Assembly: GCA_011389895.1 (NCBI GenBank)
Contig: JAABTN010000003.1
Span: forward strand, 62,001 to 126,000
Length of the DNA stretch: 64,000 nucleotides
From: Maritimibacter sp.
GTDB taxonomy: Bacteria > Pseudomonadota > Alphaproteobacteria > Rhodobacterales > Rhodobacteraceae
Direction: 5' to 3'
Part shown: in pieces, positions 36,906-47,004 of the stretch
Layout: every line of letters starts with the position of its first letter
Position numbering within the stretch: the first letter of the stretch is position 1
Made by a program: the position numbers and the translations under genes
Notes under the pieces: generated by a model
Told to the model about the DNA's origin: nothing
What the model saw: the letters and a program-made list of their open reading frames with translations, nothing else
Database searches by the model: none

Positions 36906-38309
36906 TTAGTGTTCCAGCGCCTTGCGCAACAGGTCCATGTCCTCGGCAATCTGTTGATCCGAAGCCACGAGCTCTTCCACCCGCTTGACCGCATGCATGA
37001 CCGTGGAGTGGTCGCGGCCCCCGAAGCGGCGCCCGATATCCGGATAAGACCGGGTGGTCAAATCCTTTGACAGCTTCATCGCCACCTGCCGCGGGCGGGC
37101 GATGTTGCGCAACCGTTTGGGGCCGATAAGATCGGAAAGCCGGATGCCGTAATGCTCGGCCACCTTGCGCTGGATCTCCTCGACCGTGACCTTGCGGTCC
37201 GATGCGCGCAACACGTCGGTGAGACATTCTTGCGCCCGCTCCAGCGTGATCTCGCCACCGACAAGCGAGGCAAAGGCGAAAAGCCGCATCAACGCACCTT
37301 CCAGCACCCGCACGTTGGTGGAGATGCGGTGAGCGAGAAATTCGAGAACACCATCGGCAATGGTAAGATCCGGGTAGGTTAGCTTGTAAGCCGCAACCTT
37401 GGACTGAAGCACACCCAACCGCAGTTCATAATCGGTCGGGTGCAGGTCCACCACCAGGCCGCATTGAAGCCGGCTCTTGATCCGTTCTTCGAGATCCTTG
37501 ATCTCGCCCGGTGCGCGGTCGGCGGAAATGATGATCTGCTTGTTCTGGTCCACCAGCGCGTTGAAGGTGTGGAAAAACTCTTCCTGCGTCGAATCCTTGC
37601 CCGCGATGAATTGAACATCATCGACCATGAGAACATCGACCGAGCGGAACAGGTGTTTGAAATCCATCATCGCCTTGTCGCGCAGCGCCTGCACGAAGCG
37701 ATACATGAATTGTTCGGCAGAGAGATAGACCACCCGAAGGTCCGGGTTCCGATCCTGAATTTCCCAGGCGATGGCATGCATCAGGTGGGTTTTGCCCAAG
37801 CCCACGCCCCCGTAAAGGAACAGCGGGTTGAAGGTGACCGGGCCGCCCTCGGCAACACGGCGCGCCGCAGCGTGTGCAAGCTCGTTGGGTTTGCCCACCA
37901 CGAATTTGTCGAAGGTGAACCGCTTGTCGAGCGGCGCACCGGGCAGGTCGTCGGTCGTGCCGGTCCTGGGCGTGCCCGGGCGATCATACCCGTTCACAGC
38001 GCCGTTTGCGGCCCCGTCTCCCTTGGCCGATGGGTCGGCGGACGCGGTGTGACCGGTGCCTGCACGGGCTTTCGGAACCACGAATTCCAGCCGGGAGACG
38101 GTCGCCCCCGCGCCTGACAGGTGGCGCAGAATCTGATCCCCGAAATTCCGCTCGACCCAATTGCCCATGAAAGTCGTGGGGACGAGAAACGTCGCGACGC
38201 CGCCATCAAGGTCGGCAAATTCCAGCGGTTCGATCCAGTTGCGGTAATTGTTCTGCCCGACCGAATGCTCCAGCTTTTCGCGAACCTGCCCCCACATGTT
38301 ATCTGCCAT
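36906..38309 (-). CDS. dnaA: Chromosomal replication initiator DnaA
   Basis: 467 aa. Domain I (MWGQVREKLEHSVGQNNYRNWIEPL), variable domain II (about 90-125), then AAA+ domain III with NPLFLYGGVGLGKTHLMHAI (Walker A), VDVLMVDDVQFIAGK (Walker B) and domain IV, whose GGRDHSTVMHAVKRV is the DnaA-box binding signature. The ATG at 38309 gives MADNMWGQV; a TTG 12 bases upstream is an alternative. It opens the dnaA-dnaN-recF-gyrB block. Confidence 0.97.
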   Translation of the reverse strand: MADNMWGQVREKLEHSVGQNNYRNWIEPLEFADLDGGVATFLVPTTFMGNWVERNFGDQILRHLSGAGATVSRLEFVVPKARAGTGHTASADPSAKGDGAANGAVNGYDRPGTPRTGTTDDLPGAPLDKRFTFDKFVVGKPNELAHAAARRVAEGGPVTFNPLFLYGGVGLGKTHLMHAIAWEIQDRNPDLRVVYLSAEQFMYRFVQALRDKAMMDFKHLFRSVDVLMVDDVQFIAGKDSTQEEFFHTFNALVDQNKQIIISADRAPGEIKDLEERIKSRLQCGLVVDLHPTDYELRLGVLQSKVAAYKLTYPDLTIADGVLEFLAHRISTNVRVLEGALMRLFAFASLVGGEITLERAQECLTDVLRASDRKVTVEEIQRKVAEHYGIRLSDLIGPKRLRNIARPRQVAMKLSKDLTTRSYPDIGRRFGGRDHSTVMHAVKRVEELVASDQQIAEDMDLLRKALEH

Positions 38310-38845
38310 TTCTTTTCCCAATCTTCACCGCGCAACCGCGACCCGTTTTTGGGGCCCGATGTAGACGGACCCGACCCGACCGCATGAACGGATGCCGCCG
38401 GACTGCCATTCTCGACTGACTGGAAACAGGGAATCGCGCACGCGCCGGTCACCTGTTCAGAAACACGGCGGGCGTTACGATCGCGCAGGAGTCGCACAGG
38501 AGTGGTCCCGGTTGGTCCTTTGATGCGGCGCATACGAGAGGTCCCCACCCCCGGCACGCACCACGTGTTCCCAAGTCAGCGATATGAATCGCATCCACAA
38601 GATACGGAGGCGGCGCTGCCTTCTTCAACTGTTCTTCGCGCTTGACTCTGATAAAGGGAAAACGAATCCGGGGCCGATGTCACAAAACCGATTTTTTCCA
38701 AGGATTCTCACCTTTGAGGCGAATCGTTCAGGACTGTTCCCCTGACGTGAACGTGGCGCTTTGGCACCACTTCCCGCATGCGGGGTGCGGACCCTATCCG
38801 AAAGGGGCATGAAGCCCGGCACATCGCACCCGGCCCATGGCACAC
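38310..38845. other. Intergenic region between dnaA and rpsT
   Basis: About 536 bases without a credible gene. For dnaA, minus-strand TTGAAG (38628-38623), 17 bases, GTATCT (38605-38600) is a weak promoter candidate. GCATCCACA at 38591-38599 is the nearest approach to a DnaA box (7 of 9 of TTATCCACA) and may be an autoregulatory site. There is no cluster of boxes and no AT-rich unwinding element, so I do not call this oriC. Confidence 0.5.
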
Positions 38846-38872
38846 AAAAAAAGCGCGGAGGGTCCCCCGCGC
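38846..38872 (-). terminator. Rho-independent terminator of rpsT
   Basis: Stem GCGCGG/CCGCGC with further pairing in the loop, followed on the minus strand by seven T. It starts 28 bases after the rpsT stop. Confidence 0.8.
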
Positions 38873-38900
38873 CGTCTCAGACCACTTGATGGCCGGTGTT

Positions 38901-39164
38901 TTAGCCGAGCGCTTTGACCCGGGACGCCAGGCGCGACATTTTGCGCGCCGCGGTGTTCTTGTGAAACACGCCCTTGGTGACGCCACGCATCACTTCGGGC
39001 TGGCATTCCTTCAGGGCCGAGGCCGCGGCGTCCTTGTCACCGGACGCGATGGCTTCCTCGACTTTACGCAGGTAGGTGCGGATGCGCGAACGCCGGGCTT
39101 TGTTAACGGCAAAGCGGGCTTCGTTGTGGCGCGCGCGCTTCTTGGCTTGGGGCGAATTCGCCAT
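38901..39164 (-). CDS. rpsT: 30S ribosomal protein S20
   Basis: 87 aa, normal length and very basic. [29 protein letters not shown] is the S20 start (shown by its first residues) and [20 protein letters not shown] the typical end. The start is set at the ATG preceded by GAAGGGAAAG. It binds 16S rRNA early in 30S assembly. Placement upstream of dnaA on the same strand is usual in Rhodobacterales, but the strong terminator separates the two transcripts. Confidence 0.96.
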   Translation of the reverse strand: MANSPQAKKRARHNEARFAVNKARRSRIRTYLRKVEEAIASGDKDAAASALKECQPEVMRGVTKGVFHKNTAARKMSRLASRVKALG

Positions 39165-39442
39165 GGTGTCTTTCCCTTCGTCGAGTTGTTTCAATTTCGT
39201 TGCGCGATCAAAACGACCCGACCGGGTTTTCTACCGGCTCATTCCGACCTTGGCGGGTCTCACACGCATGATGCGCGGCGTATAAGGGGAAATCTCCGGC
39301 TTGTGAAGCGCAAAGTGCATCGGGGCCGGCCCGCGCGTGCATTCCCCATATACAAACGCACCGTGTGGCGTTACATGGGCCGATCTTTGCGCAGACTTTC
39401 TGCGCCCCATGGCGCGACGCGCCGCAGATTTTGGACGACCTC

Positions 39443-41500
39443 ATGCATCCGCTGATTTCCGAAGCGCTCGCAACGCGCGGCTACGACACGTTGACCCCCG
39501 TGCAGGAGGCGGTAAGTGACCCCGCGCTAAACGAGCGTGATCTCTTGGTTTCGGCACAGACCGGGTCGGGCAAGACGGTGGGCTTCGGGCTTGCCATCGC
39601 GCCAACGCTTCTCGATGGGGACGAAGCCTTTGGGCGGGCAGGCGCGCCGCTCGCCCTGATCGTCGCCCCGACACGCGAACTGGCGATGCAGGTGAAGCGC
39701 GAGTTGGACTGGCTCTATGGCACCACCGGGGCGCGGCTTGCCTCCTGCGTCGGGGGCATGGACATGCGTGATGAACGCCGCGCGCTTGAACGCGGGGCGC
39801 ATATCGTGGTGGGCACCCCCGGGCGTATCTCGGATCACATCCGGCGCGGGTCTCTTGATCTTGCGTTCCTGCGCGCGGTGGTGCTGGACGAAGCTGACGA
39901 GATGCTTGATCTCGGGTTTCGCGAGGATCTGGAATTCATGTTGGGCGAAGCGCCCGAGACGCGCCGCACGCTCATGTTTTCCGCCACCGTGCCGCCAATG
40001 ATCGGGAAACTCGCGGAAGAGTTTCAATCGGATGCCAAGCGCATCAACACCATTGGCGGTGCGAAACAGCACACCGACATCGCGTATCAGGCGCTGCGTG
40101 TCGCCGACCGGGATGCCGAGAACGCGATCTTCAACCTGTTGCGCTTCCACGATGCCGAGAATGCCATCGTCTTTGCCAACACGCGCGCGGCGGTCGCCCA
40201 TATGACAGCGCGCCTGTCCAACCGGGGGCTCGCGGTGGTGAGCCTTTCGGGCGAGCTTAGCCAGAACGAGCGCACCCATGCGCTTCAGGCCATGCGCGAC
40301 GGGCGTGCGCGGGTCTGCGTGGCGACCGATGTGGCGGCGCGGGGCATTGACCTTCCCAATCTCGATCTCGTGGTGCATGCGGATCTGCCGACCAATACCG
40401 AAAGCCTTCTGCACCGCTCGGGGCGCACCGGGCGCGCCGGGCGCAAGGGGATTTCGGCCCTGATCGTTCCGCCGCGCGCCACCAAGAAGGCCGAGCGTCT
40501 TCTGAAGTGGGCCAAGATCACGGCTGAATGGACAACGCCACCCTCCGCCGACGACATCGCCGCGCGGGACGAAGAGCGGCTCTTGGCCGATCCTGTCTGG
40601 TCTGAGCCGGTCAACGAAGCACAGGCAAGTTTTGCCGAGAAGCTTCTCGCCGCGCATAGCCCGGAGGTGATCGCCGCCGCCTATCTGCGGCTCTATCAAT
40701 CCGGTCAGGGCGCGCCCGAAGACCTGTTGCCACCCGATACGAAGCCCGAGCGGAAAGAGCGTACGCCGTTTGGCCCGAGCCGCTGGGTGTCGCTCTCGGT
40801 CGGGCGCAACGACCGGGCCGAGGCGCGCTGGATCCTGCCGCTGTTGTGCCGTGCCGGCAACCTCGACAAATCCGCCATTGGTGCAATCCGGGTTCAGGAC
40901 AGTGAAACCTTCGTGGAACTGACCGAGGCGAGCGTCGCTGGTTTTCTCGCCGCGCTTGGTGCGGATGGCGAGGTGGAAGAGGGGGTGAAAGCCCATGTGC
41001 TCGACACGCCCCCCGACCTTGGCCCCAAACCGCGTCAGGACCGGGGACCGCGCCGCGAAGGCCCCTCGGGCCCGCCACATCGCAAGGGCGGCAAACCGAG
41101 CGAGGACCGCGGTGACACCGGCCCGCGCGCGCACAACCCCGCGAAGAAGAAATTCGACGATAAGCGCCGCGCACAAGAGGCCGAGGGTGCGGTCGCGCCC
41201 TATACGCCGAAACCCAAATCGGGCGGCAAAGATGGCAAACCGAAATACGAGGGCAAGCCAAAGGGGTCCAAACCCCGTGGCCAGAAGGCCGAGGGCGGAG
41301 CACAGCATAAACCGGCCGGAAAACCGCAGGGCAAGCCCGGCGGGAAACCACAGACCAAGCCGCAGGGCAAACCGGGTGCAGGCGATGCCTCGAAGTCGTT
41401 TCGAAAGCCGGGTGGCGGGAAACCGGGGGCCAAGGGGCCGGGTGCAAAATCAAAACCGCCCCGGCAGGGCGGTTTCGATAAACCCCGGCGCAAACCGTAG
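39443..41500 (+). CDS. DEAD-box RNA helicase with DbpA-type RNA-binding domain and basic tail
   Basis: 685 aa from ATG 39443 (MHPLISEALATRGYDTLTPVQ). Helicase motifs: Q-motif TPVQEAV, motif I SAQTGSGKT, Ia PTRELAMQ, II VLDEADEMLD, III FSATVPP, then domain 2 with VATDVAARGIDLPN and HRSGRTGRAGRKG. From about 465 is a DbpA-like RNA-binding domain (WVSLSVGRNDRAEARWILPLLCR; ESETFVELTEASV-like). The final 150 residues are Lys/Gly/Pro-rich low complexity. Likely roles are ribosome assembly or mRNA unwinding. Longer in-frame starts exist but lack similarity. Confidence 0.9.
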   Translation: MHPLISEALATRGYDTLTPVQEAVSDPALNERDLLVSAQTGSGKTVGFGLAIAPTLLDGDEAFGRAGAPLALIVAPTRELAMQVKRELDWLYGTTGARLASCVGGMDMRDERRALERGAHIVVGTPGRISDHIRRGSLDLAFLRAVVLDEADEMLDLGFREDLEFMLGEAPETRRTLMFSATVPPMIGKLAEEFQSDAKRINTIGGAKQHTDIAYQALRVADRDAENAIFNLLRFHDAENAIVFANTRAAVAHMTARLSNRGLAVVSLSGELSQNERTHALQAMRDGRARVCVATDVAARGIDLPNLDLVVHADLPTNTESLLHRSGRTGRAGRKGISALIVPPRATKKAERLLKWAKITAEWTTPPSADDIAARDEERLLADPVWSEPVNEAQASFAEKLLAAHSPEVIAAAYLRLYQSGQGAPEDLLPPDTKPERKERTPFGPSRWVSLSVGRNDRAEARWILPLLCRAGNLDKSAIGAIRVQDSETFVELTEASVAGFLAALGADGEVEEGVKAHVLDTPPDLGPKPRQDRGPRREGPSGPPHRKGGKPSEDRGDTGPRAHNPAKKKFDDKRRAQEAEGAVAPYTPKPKSGGKDGKPKYEGKPKGSKPRGQKAEGGAQHKPAGKPQGKPGGKPQTKPQGKPGAGDASKSFRKPGGGKPGAKGPGAKSKPPRQGGFDKPRRKP

Positions 41501-41503
41501 GCG

Positions 41504-42280
41504 TTACTTGTCGCGAAACTGCGGCTCGCGCTTTTCGATGAAGGCGGCCATGCCTTCGGACTGATCCTCGGTCGCGAACATCGAGTGGAACAGACGCCGC
41601 TCGAACAGCACCGCTTCGCTCAGCGGCAGTTGATCGGAGCGGTGCACCGCCTCCTTGATCGCCATGACCGAGATCATCGACTTCTCGGCGATCTTCTTGG
41701 CCGCCCCTGTCGCCTCATCGATCAGCTTCTTGCAGGGGACCACCCGGCTGACAAGCCCGGCGCGCTCGGCCTCTTCGGCGTCCATGAAACGACCCGTGAG
41801 GTTCATGTCCATGGACTTGGCCCGACCGACGAGCCGGGTCAGCCTCTGGGTGCCGCCCATGCCCGCCATGACGCCAAGGTTCACTTCGGGCTGGCCGAAC
41901 TTGGCGGTGTCGGACGCGATGATGAAATCGCACATCATCGCCAATTCGCACCCGCCGCCAAGCGCGTAGCCGCTCACCGCCGCGATGATCGGCTTGCGAA
42001 TCCGCATGATCGCGTCTTCCTCCGGGGTGAACAGGTCACCCATGAAGACGTCCGTGAAGCTTTTCTCGGACATCATCTTGATGTCCGCTCCGGCGGCAAA
42101 GGCCTTTTCCGACCCGGTGATGATTATACATCTCACCTTGTCGTTTTTCTGCGCTTCGCCAAGCGCCTTGCCCAGCTCGCGCAACAAATCGATGTTCAGC
42201 GCGTTCAGCGCATCCGGTCGATTGAGGCGGACCGTGCAAATATGGTTGTCGATGTCGACGAGAATGCTGTCGTAAGCCAT
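41504..42280 (-). CDS. Enoyl-CoA hydratase (crotonase family)
   Basis: 258 aa, standard length. NALNIDLLRELGKAL, AFAAGADIKMM (first oxyanion-hole segment), AVSGYALGGGCELAMMCD (second) and FGQPEVNLGVMAGMGGTQRLTRLVG (catalytic Glu pair) are all present, so the active site looks intact. It hydrates trans-2-enoyl-CoA in beta-oxidation or related degradation. Convergent with the helicase gene (3-base gap). No other fatty-acid gene is adjacent. Confidence 0.92.
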   Translation of the reverse strand: MAYDSILVDIDNHICTVRLNRPDALNALNIDLLRELGKALGEAQKNDKVRCIIITGSEKAFAAGADIKMMSEKSFTDVFMGDLFTPEEDAIMRIRKPIIAAVSGYALGGGCELAMMCDFIIASDTAKFGQPEVNLGVMAGMGGTQRLTRLVGRAKSMDMNLTGRFMDAEEAERAGLVSRVVPCKKLIDEATGAAKKIAEKSMISVMAIKEAVHRSDQLPLSEAVLFERRLFHSMFATEDQSEGMAAFIEKREPQFRDK

Positions 42281-42357
42281 GGACGGCTGCCCTTTCCCCG
42301 GTGTCGTACCTTCGGTTACAGCGCCCTGCCTACCCAGAATAGAAGGGTGCGTTCAAG

Positions 42358-43209
42358 TCATCTTTGACAGCCCGGGCAATAGAATGACGATCGACCGGAT
42401 TGCACGATACGGGTGATCACCCGGTTGCAGTCCGGGGTGCGACAGGCCCCACCTTCGCGTCCGTAGACCAAGAAGCTGTGCTGGAAATATCCAAGCTCTC
42501 CATCGGCTTGGCGGAAGTCGCGCAGGGAAGAGCCGCCCGCCAATATCGCCTCGTTAAGAACCGCGCGGATGATCGGCACCAGGGTGGCAATGCGTCGCGC
42601 CGAAATGCGCCCGGCCTTTCGTGCCGGATGGATGCCGCCGCGAAAAAGCGCCTCGCAAACATAGATGTTGCCAAGCCCGGCGACGATTCGCTGGTCCAGA
42701 AGCGCGGATTTGATCGGGGTATTCTTCCCGCGCAGCGCCGCCACGAGATATGCCTCGTCGAACCGGTTGCCCAAGGGTTCCGGCCCGAGCCGTTTGAGAA
42801 GCATATGCTGCGCCTCGTCCGTGGTCGGCATGAGATCCAGCGCCCCGAACCGGCGCGGATCGTTCAACGTGACCCGCGCCCCGTTGTCCATGTCGAGGAC
42901 CACGTGGTCGTGCGTTTCCGCCGCGCGGTGATGGTGAACGAACTGTCCAAGGGGGTCGCCCGAAATCAGGATGCGTCCGGACATGCCAAGATGAAGCAGG
43001 AATGTCTCGCCCGTGTCGAGATCCCCCAGGATGTATTTCGACCGGCGTCGAAGCCGTTCGACCCGCGCGCCGGTCAGCCGGTCGGCCATCCCCGGCGGGA
43101 ATGGCCAGCGCAGACCATCACGGCGCACCTGCACGCGCTCGATCCGGGCCCCGGTCATCGCCGGTTCCATCCCCCGGCGCACGGTTTCAACCTCGGGAAG
43201 TTCGGGCAT
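42358..43209 (-). CDS. mutM: Formamidopyrimidine-DNA glycosylase (Fpg)
   Basis: 283 aa. [12 protein letters not shown] begins with the catalytic Pro2 and Glu3; [23 protein letters not shown] and the helix-two-turn-helix [20 protein letters not shown] follow. The C-terminal zinc finger has CRTPDC and FYCPGCQ. It excises 8-oxoguanine and related lesions. The ATG shares its A with the stop of the upstream membrane-protein gene (TGATG), so the two are coupled. Confidence 0.96.
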   Translation of the reverse strand: MPELPEVETVRRGMEPAMTGARIERVQVRRDGLRWPFPPGMADRLTGARVERLRRRSKYILGDLDTGETFLLHLGMSGRILISGDPLGQFVHHHRAAETHDHVVLDMDNGARVTLNDPRRFGALDLMPTTDEAQHMLLKRLGPEPLGNRFDEAYLVAALRGKNTPIKSALLDQRIVAGLGNIYVCEALFRGGIHPARKAGRISARRIATLVPIIRAVLNEAILAGGSSLRDFRQADGELGYFQHSFLVYGREGGACRTPDCNRVITRIVQSGRSSFYCPGCQR

Positions 43210-43826
43210 CAGGCGCGGGTGGGCGTCCGATAGGCATTCAATCGTGCCACCATGTCTGTCATATCCCCCACCTGTTTGATCACCGAGCCGCGTTTTCCGT
43301 TCTCGAAATATAGGGTGAGGTTATGCGCACCGCCATCCTCGATCCGGTCTAGTTTGCGAAGATCATGGCTGCGCCACGCAAATCCGGGGCGCGAATAGGA
43401 CAGGCGGGGACCGTCGATCACCACCTCGTAGGTCCAAAGGTAATGCACATACAGAAACCCGAAGAGCGCGAGCGCCGCGAAGATGGGCCAGGCATAGGGG
43501 CCCGCCAAGGCAAGGCCTTCGACCCGCAGGAAACCCGTCACCTCGCCAAAGCGACCGGCAGCCTCGCCCGCAAGCGCGGGGCGCAAGAGCCACAAGATCG
43601 CCCCGACGCCGAAAAGCGCCAGCAGCCTGAGACCATAGGAGGTGCGGTAGCGCCCGCCCACGCTGGTGCCCCCGGCGGGCGCGCCCTTGGGGCGCCGTGT
43701 GGCGCGCAAGAGCCGCTTGAACAGCCATTGCGCCACGAGCACGACAACGATCGCCCCGATGGCGAAAATCATCGGGTTGAACGCGACAAGGGTCACGCCG
43801 GTGTCGTCAAGTAAACCGAGGTCCAA
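43209..43826 (-). CDS. Conserved membrane protein of unknown function upstream of mutM
   Basis: 205 aa if started at the TTG at 43826, which follows GCAGGAGGCGAA and avoids overlapping the divergent ubiE gene. Three hydrophobic stretches are visible ([56 protein letters not shown]), then a PH-like, bPH2-type tail: [48 protein letters not shown] cannot assign a function. It overlaps the mutM start by one base. Confidence 0.7.
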   Translation of the reverse strand: MDLGLLDDTGVTLVAFNPMIFAIGAIVVVLVAQWLFKRLLRATRRPKGAPAGGTSVGGRYRTSYGLRLLALFGVGAILWLLRPALAGEAAGRFGEVTGFLRVEGLALAGPYAWPIFAALALFGFLYVHYLWTYEVVIDGPRLSYSRPGFAWRSHDLRKLDRIEDGGAHNLTLYFENGKRGSVIKQVGDMTDMVARLNAYRTPTRA

Positions 43827-43905
43827 TTCGCCTCCTGCGACGTATAGGTGTTTGTTTCCGCGGCCATCTGCGTATATCCCCAAGCTGACGAAAATGAGGC
43901 ACACC

Positions 43906-44655
43906 ATGACGGACGCGAAAAAGACCACGCATTTCGGGTTTCAAACCGTGGACGAGGACCGGAAGGCCGGGATGGTCCATGGTGTCTTCACCAATGTGGC
44001 CTCGAAATACGATGTGATGAACGATGCCATGAGCCTTGGCATCCACCGCGTCTGGAAAGATGCGATGATGGATTGGCTTGTCCCGCGTTCCGGGCAAAGG
44101 CTTCTCGACGTTGCCGGGGGCACCGGCGATATCGCGTTTCGGTTCCTCAAACGTGCGCCGGGGGCCCATGCCAGCGTGCTTGACATGACCGAGAGCATGT
44201 TGGTCGAGGGGCGCAAACGCGCCGAGGCCGGGCAGATGGCGGGCAGTCTTGATTGGGTGGTGGGCGATGCCATGGCGCTCCCCTTCCCCGATAACGCTTT
44301 CGACGCCTACACCATCAGCTTCGGCATTCGGAACGTCACCCGGATCGAAGACGCCCTGTCGGAAGCTTTCCGCGTGTTGCGCCCGGGCGGGCGGATCATG
44401 GTGCTTGAGTTTTCGCAAATTCCCAACGACCTGATGCAAAAGGTCTATGACCTTTATTCGTTCAACATCATTCCGCGGATGGGCAAAATGATCGCGAACG
44501 ATGCCGAGAGCTATCAATACCTCGTGGAATCGATCCGCAATTTCCCTGACCAAGAGCGTTTCGCGGGCATGATCCGCGCGGCGGGCTTTGAAAACGTGAA
44601 GTATCGCAACCTGACCATGGGTGTCGCCGCGCTGCATTCCGGCTGGAAGCTCTGA
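43906..44655 (+). CDS. ubiE: Ubiquinone/menaquinone biosynthesis C-methyltransferase UbiE
   Basis: 249 aa. [43 protein letters not shown], the SAM motif [16 protein letters not shown] and [26 protein letters not shown] form the full UbiE signature. It methylates the quinone ring at C2 in the ubiquinone pathway. ATG 43906 follows TGAGGC; an ATG 12 bases upstream is possible. The stop overlaps the ubiB start by one base (TGATG). Confidence 0.96.
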   Translation: MTDAKKTTHFGFQTVDEDRKAGMVHGVFTNVASKYDVMNDAMSLGIHRVWKDAMMDWLVPRSGQRLLDVAGGTGDIAFRFLKRAPGAHASVLDMTESMLVEGRKRAEAGQMAGSLDWVVGDAMALPFPDNAFDAYTISFGIRNVTRIEDALSEAFRVLRPGGRIMVLEFSQIPNDLMQKVYDLYSFNIIPRMGKMIANDAESYQYLVESIRNFPDQERFAGMIRAAGFENVKYRNLTMGVAALHSGWKL

Positions 44656-46184
44656 TGCGCGGGCCGATCAACATATGGCGCCTGATCCGGACCGGGGCGA
44701 CCTTTGCCCGCACCGGGGCGCTGGGCGAAATGCTGGATGCGATGAAGGCCCCGCCGCTGGTGCGCGTCACCGTGCGGTCGGTCAGCTGGACCTTCGCATG
44801 GCTTGGCAAGCGGGGCGACCGATCGCTTCCGCCCGTGACCCGCGCGGTGACCGCGCTGGGCCCGGCTTACGTGAAATTCGGTCAGATCCTGTCGACCCGC
44901 CCCGACGTGGTGGGGCAGGAGATGGCAGAACAGCTTACCTATCTGCAAGACAAGCTTGACCCGTTCCCGACCCGCGTGGCCCGCGCGACGATCGAGCGCG
45001 AATTGGGCGTCAAGGTCGATGACGTGTTCTCGGAGTTTTCCGATTCCATCGCCGCCGCCTCGATCGCGCAGGTTCACGAGGCGCGGTTGCGTGACACCGG
45101 CGAACGGGTCGCGGTCAAGGTGTTGCGACCAAGGATCGAGCGGGCCTTTCGCACCGATCTCGATGCCTTCCATTTCTCTGCCAAGGTGATCGAGTTTCTT
45201 CTGCCCCAGACCCGCCGCCTGCGTCCGCAAGACGTGGTGAACCACTTCGAGAACGTGGTGATGGGCGAGCTCGATTTGCGGCAGGAAGCCTCATCAGCCT
45301 CGGAATTTGCCGAGAATACGAAGGACGATGCCGGGTTCGTCGTGCCCGAAATACGCTGGCACCTGTCATCGCGGCGCGTGATGACCATGGACTGGGCCGA
45401 CGGGATCGCGGCCAACGAAGAAGACGCGCTGGCCAACTCGGGTCTCGATCTCGATGACCTTGGAGACCGCGTGTTGCACCTGTTTCTCAGCCACGCGCTA
45501 CGCGACGGGCTGTTTCATGGCGACATGCACCACGGCAACCTGAAATTCACCCGCGATGGCAATATCGTGGCCATTGATTTCGGGATCATGGGGCGGATCG
45601 ATGCCTATACGCGCCGCGTCTATGCCGAAATTCTCTACGGGTTCATCAAGCGCGACTACAAACGAGTGGCCGAGGTGCATTTCGAGGCCGGGTATGTCCC
45701 GGCTGACAAGGACGTGGATGAATTCGCACGCGCCCTGCGGGCGGTGGGTGAGCCGATCTTCGGCATGGACGCCACGCGCATCTCGATGGGGCGCCTTCTT
45801 GCCTACCTGTTCGAGGTGACCGAGAAATTCGGCATGCAGACGCGCACCGAGCTGATCCACCTCCAGCGCACCATGGTGATTGTCGAAGGCGTGGCGCGGT
45901 CGCTCAACCCCCAGATCAACATCTGGCAGGTCGCGGGACCGGTGGTCGAGGCCTACATCGCCGATGCGATCGGGCCCAAAGCCATGGCCACCGATCTTGT
46001 CAAAACGCTACGGATTCTGGCGCGTTTCGGCCCCCGCCTGCCGGATCTTGCCGAGGCGGCGCTGATCCGTCAGGCCGAGCCGCAGAAAAAGCTCGACCGG
46101 GCCCGGCCCCTGCGCGCCATGGCCTATGTGGTGCTGGGCGGTGCCATCGCGCTCGTCGGGGTCGCGCTGGCCGAATTTCTCTGA
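44655..46184 (+). CDS. ubiB: Ubiquinone biosynthesis protein UbiB (ADCK-type atypical kinase)
   Basis: 509 aa. AYVKFGQILSTRPDVVG is the KxGQ motif that defines the family, AAASIAQVHEARLRDTG the atypical Ala-rich loop, VAVKVLRP the Lys strand and LFHGDMHHGNLKF plus VAIDFGIMG the catalytic and metal loops. A hydrophobic C-terminus (YVVLGGAIALVGVALAEFL) anchors it in the membrane. It supports ubiquinone synthesis by an ATPase activity. Coupled to ubiE by a one-base overlap. Confidence 0.95.
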   Translation: MRGPINIWRLIRTGATFARTGALGEMLDAMKAPPLVRVTVRSVSWTFAWLGKRGDRSLPPVTRAVTALGPAYVKFGQILSTRPDVVGQEMAEQLTYLQDKLDPFPTRVARATIERELGVKVDDVFSEFSDSIAAASIAQVHEARLRDTGERVAVKVLRPRIERAFRTDLDAFHFSAKVIEFLLPQTRRLRPQDVVNHFENVVMGELDLRQEASSASEFAENTKDDAGFVVPEIRWHLSSRRVMTMDWADGIAANEEDALANSGLDLDDLGDRVLHLFLSHALRDGLFHGDMHHGNLKFTRDGNIVAIDFGIMGRIDAYTRRVYAEILYGFIKRDYKRVAEVHFEAGYVPADKDVDEFARALRAVGEPIFGMDATRISMGRLLAYLFEVTEKFGMQTRTELIHLQRTMVIVEGVARSLNPQINIWQVAGPVVEAYIADAIGPKAMATDLVKTLRILARFGPRLPDLAEAALIRQAEPQKKLDRARPLRAMAYVVLGGAIALVGVALAEFL

Positions 46185-46215
46185 AAGACCCCGGGCGTGA
46201 CGCGCCTCGGCGTTG

Positions 46216-47004
46216 TTAGGCTTCCAGCAGAGCTGCCCGCCCATATCCCCGGTCACCGCGCGCCGCGCGCCATTGGCAATAGGCCCGCATGCGCGCCGAA
46301 TAAAGGGGCGCGAGCGCCCGGTAACGGTCGGTCACCGCCCGATCACCATAGGCGGCGAGAAATCCTTCGACCTGATCCCCGGACAAGGGGTCATTGCCCG
46401 ACATGAATTGCATCGCCGGGGACAGGAAAACGGCAAGATCACTGGCCGCGTCACCCAGTGCCGGGCATTGCCAGTCGATGAAGGTCACGCCAGCTTCATG
46501 CACCAGAACATTCGCGGCGGTCGCATCGCCATGCAGGAACACGCGCTTTTCCGGCGGCGTGTCGGTGGGCACCCGTGGCGGCGTGCCGCCCATCTCAAGC
46601 ACCTGTCTCACCAGCGCATCCTTTCGCAGGTCGCAGGTGGGAAGGCTGTCTGGCACGGGGTGCGCATGCAGTTTTGCAAGCGCTTGTGCCGCACCCTCAA
46701 CCGCGTCGGAAGGCCGCCATCCGTCACCGGGGACACGGGCATAAACCACCGTGTCGCCCGCCGCATCGACCAGCCGCGGGGCGAGCCCGGTGCCGTCAAG
46801 CGCGGTCAGCGCCAAGCGCTCGGACCGGACGTCATTGCCAAAGATCGGCGTCGCCCCGCCTTCGCGATACCGCTTCACGATCCGGTTCCCCACCCGCCAT
46901 GTGTGGTTGGTATTGCCGCCCGTCAGCGGCACCCAAGGCTCGGACCCGTCCACCGCGCCGCGTTTGACCCAGAAGCGGGCGAAGTCATCGTCCGGGGATG
47001 ACAC
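46216..47004 (-). CDS. Choline/ethanolamine-kinase-like aminoglycoside phosphotransferase-fold protein
   Basis: 262 aa from GTG 47004, chosen for the AAGGGGAG 7 bases upstream; an ATG at 47025 is possible. It overlaps the LOG gene end by 20 bases. VPLTGGNTNHTWRVGN is the phosphate-loop-like strand, VFLHGDATAANVLV the HGD-N Brenner loop and VTFIDWQCP the metal loop. These place it in the APH/choline kinase superfamily; small-molecule kinase activity (for example choline, thiamine or homoserine) is likely but the substrate is not readable. Antibiotic resistance should not be inferred. Confidence 0.8.
   Translation of the reverse strand: MSSPDDDFARFWVKRGAVDGSEPWVPLTGGNTNHTWRVGNRIVKRYREGGATPIFGNDVRSERLALTALDGTGLAPRLVDAAGDTVVYARVPGDGWRPSDAVEGAAQALAKLHAHPVPDSLPTCDLRKDALVRQVLEMGGTPPRVPTDTPPEKRVFLHGDATAANVLVHEAGVTFIDWQCPALGDAASDLAVFLSPAMQFMSGNDPLSGDQVEGFLAAYGDRAVTDRYRALAPLYSARMRAYCQWRAARGDRGYGRAALLEA

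Noticed and set aside
38310-38900. Possible oriC between dnaA and rpsT
   Set aside because: Only one poor DnaA-box match (GCATCCACA) and no AT-rich unwinding stretch; position near dnaA alone is not enough.
39527-41308. Open frame of about 590 codons on the - strand opposite the DEAD-box helicase
   Set aside because: No family motif, while the helicase on the + strand shows all its motifs.
46216-47004. Aminoglycoside resistance gene
   Set aside because: The fold is shared with choline-type kinases and the operon partner is a LOG protein; nothing points to an antibiotic substrate.
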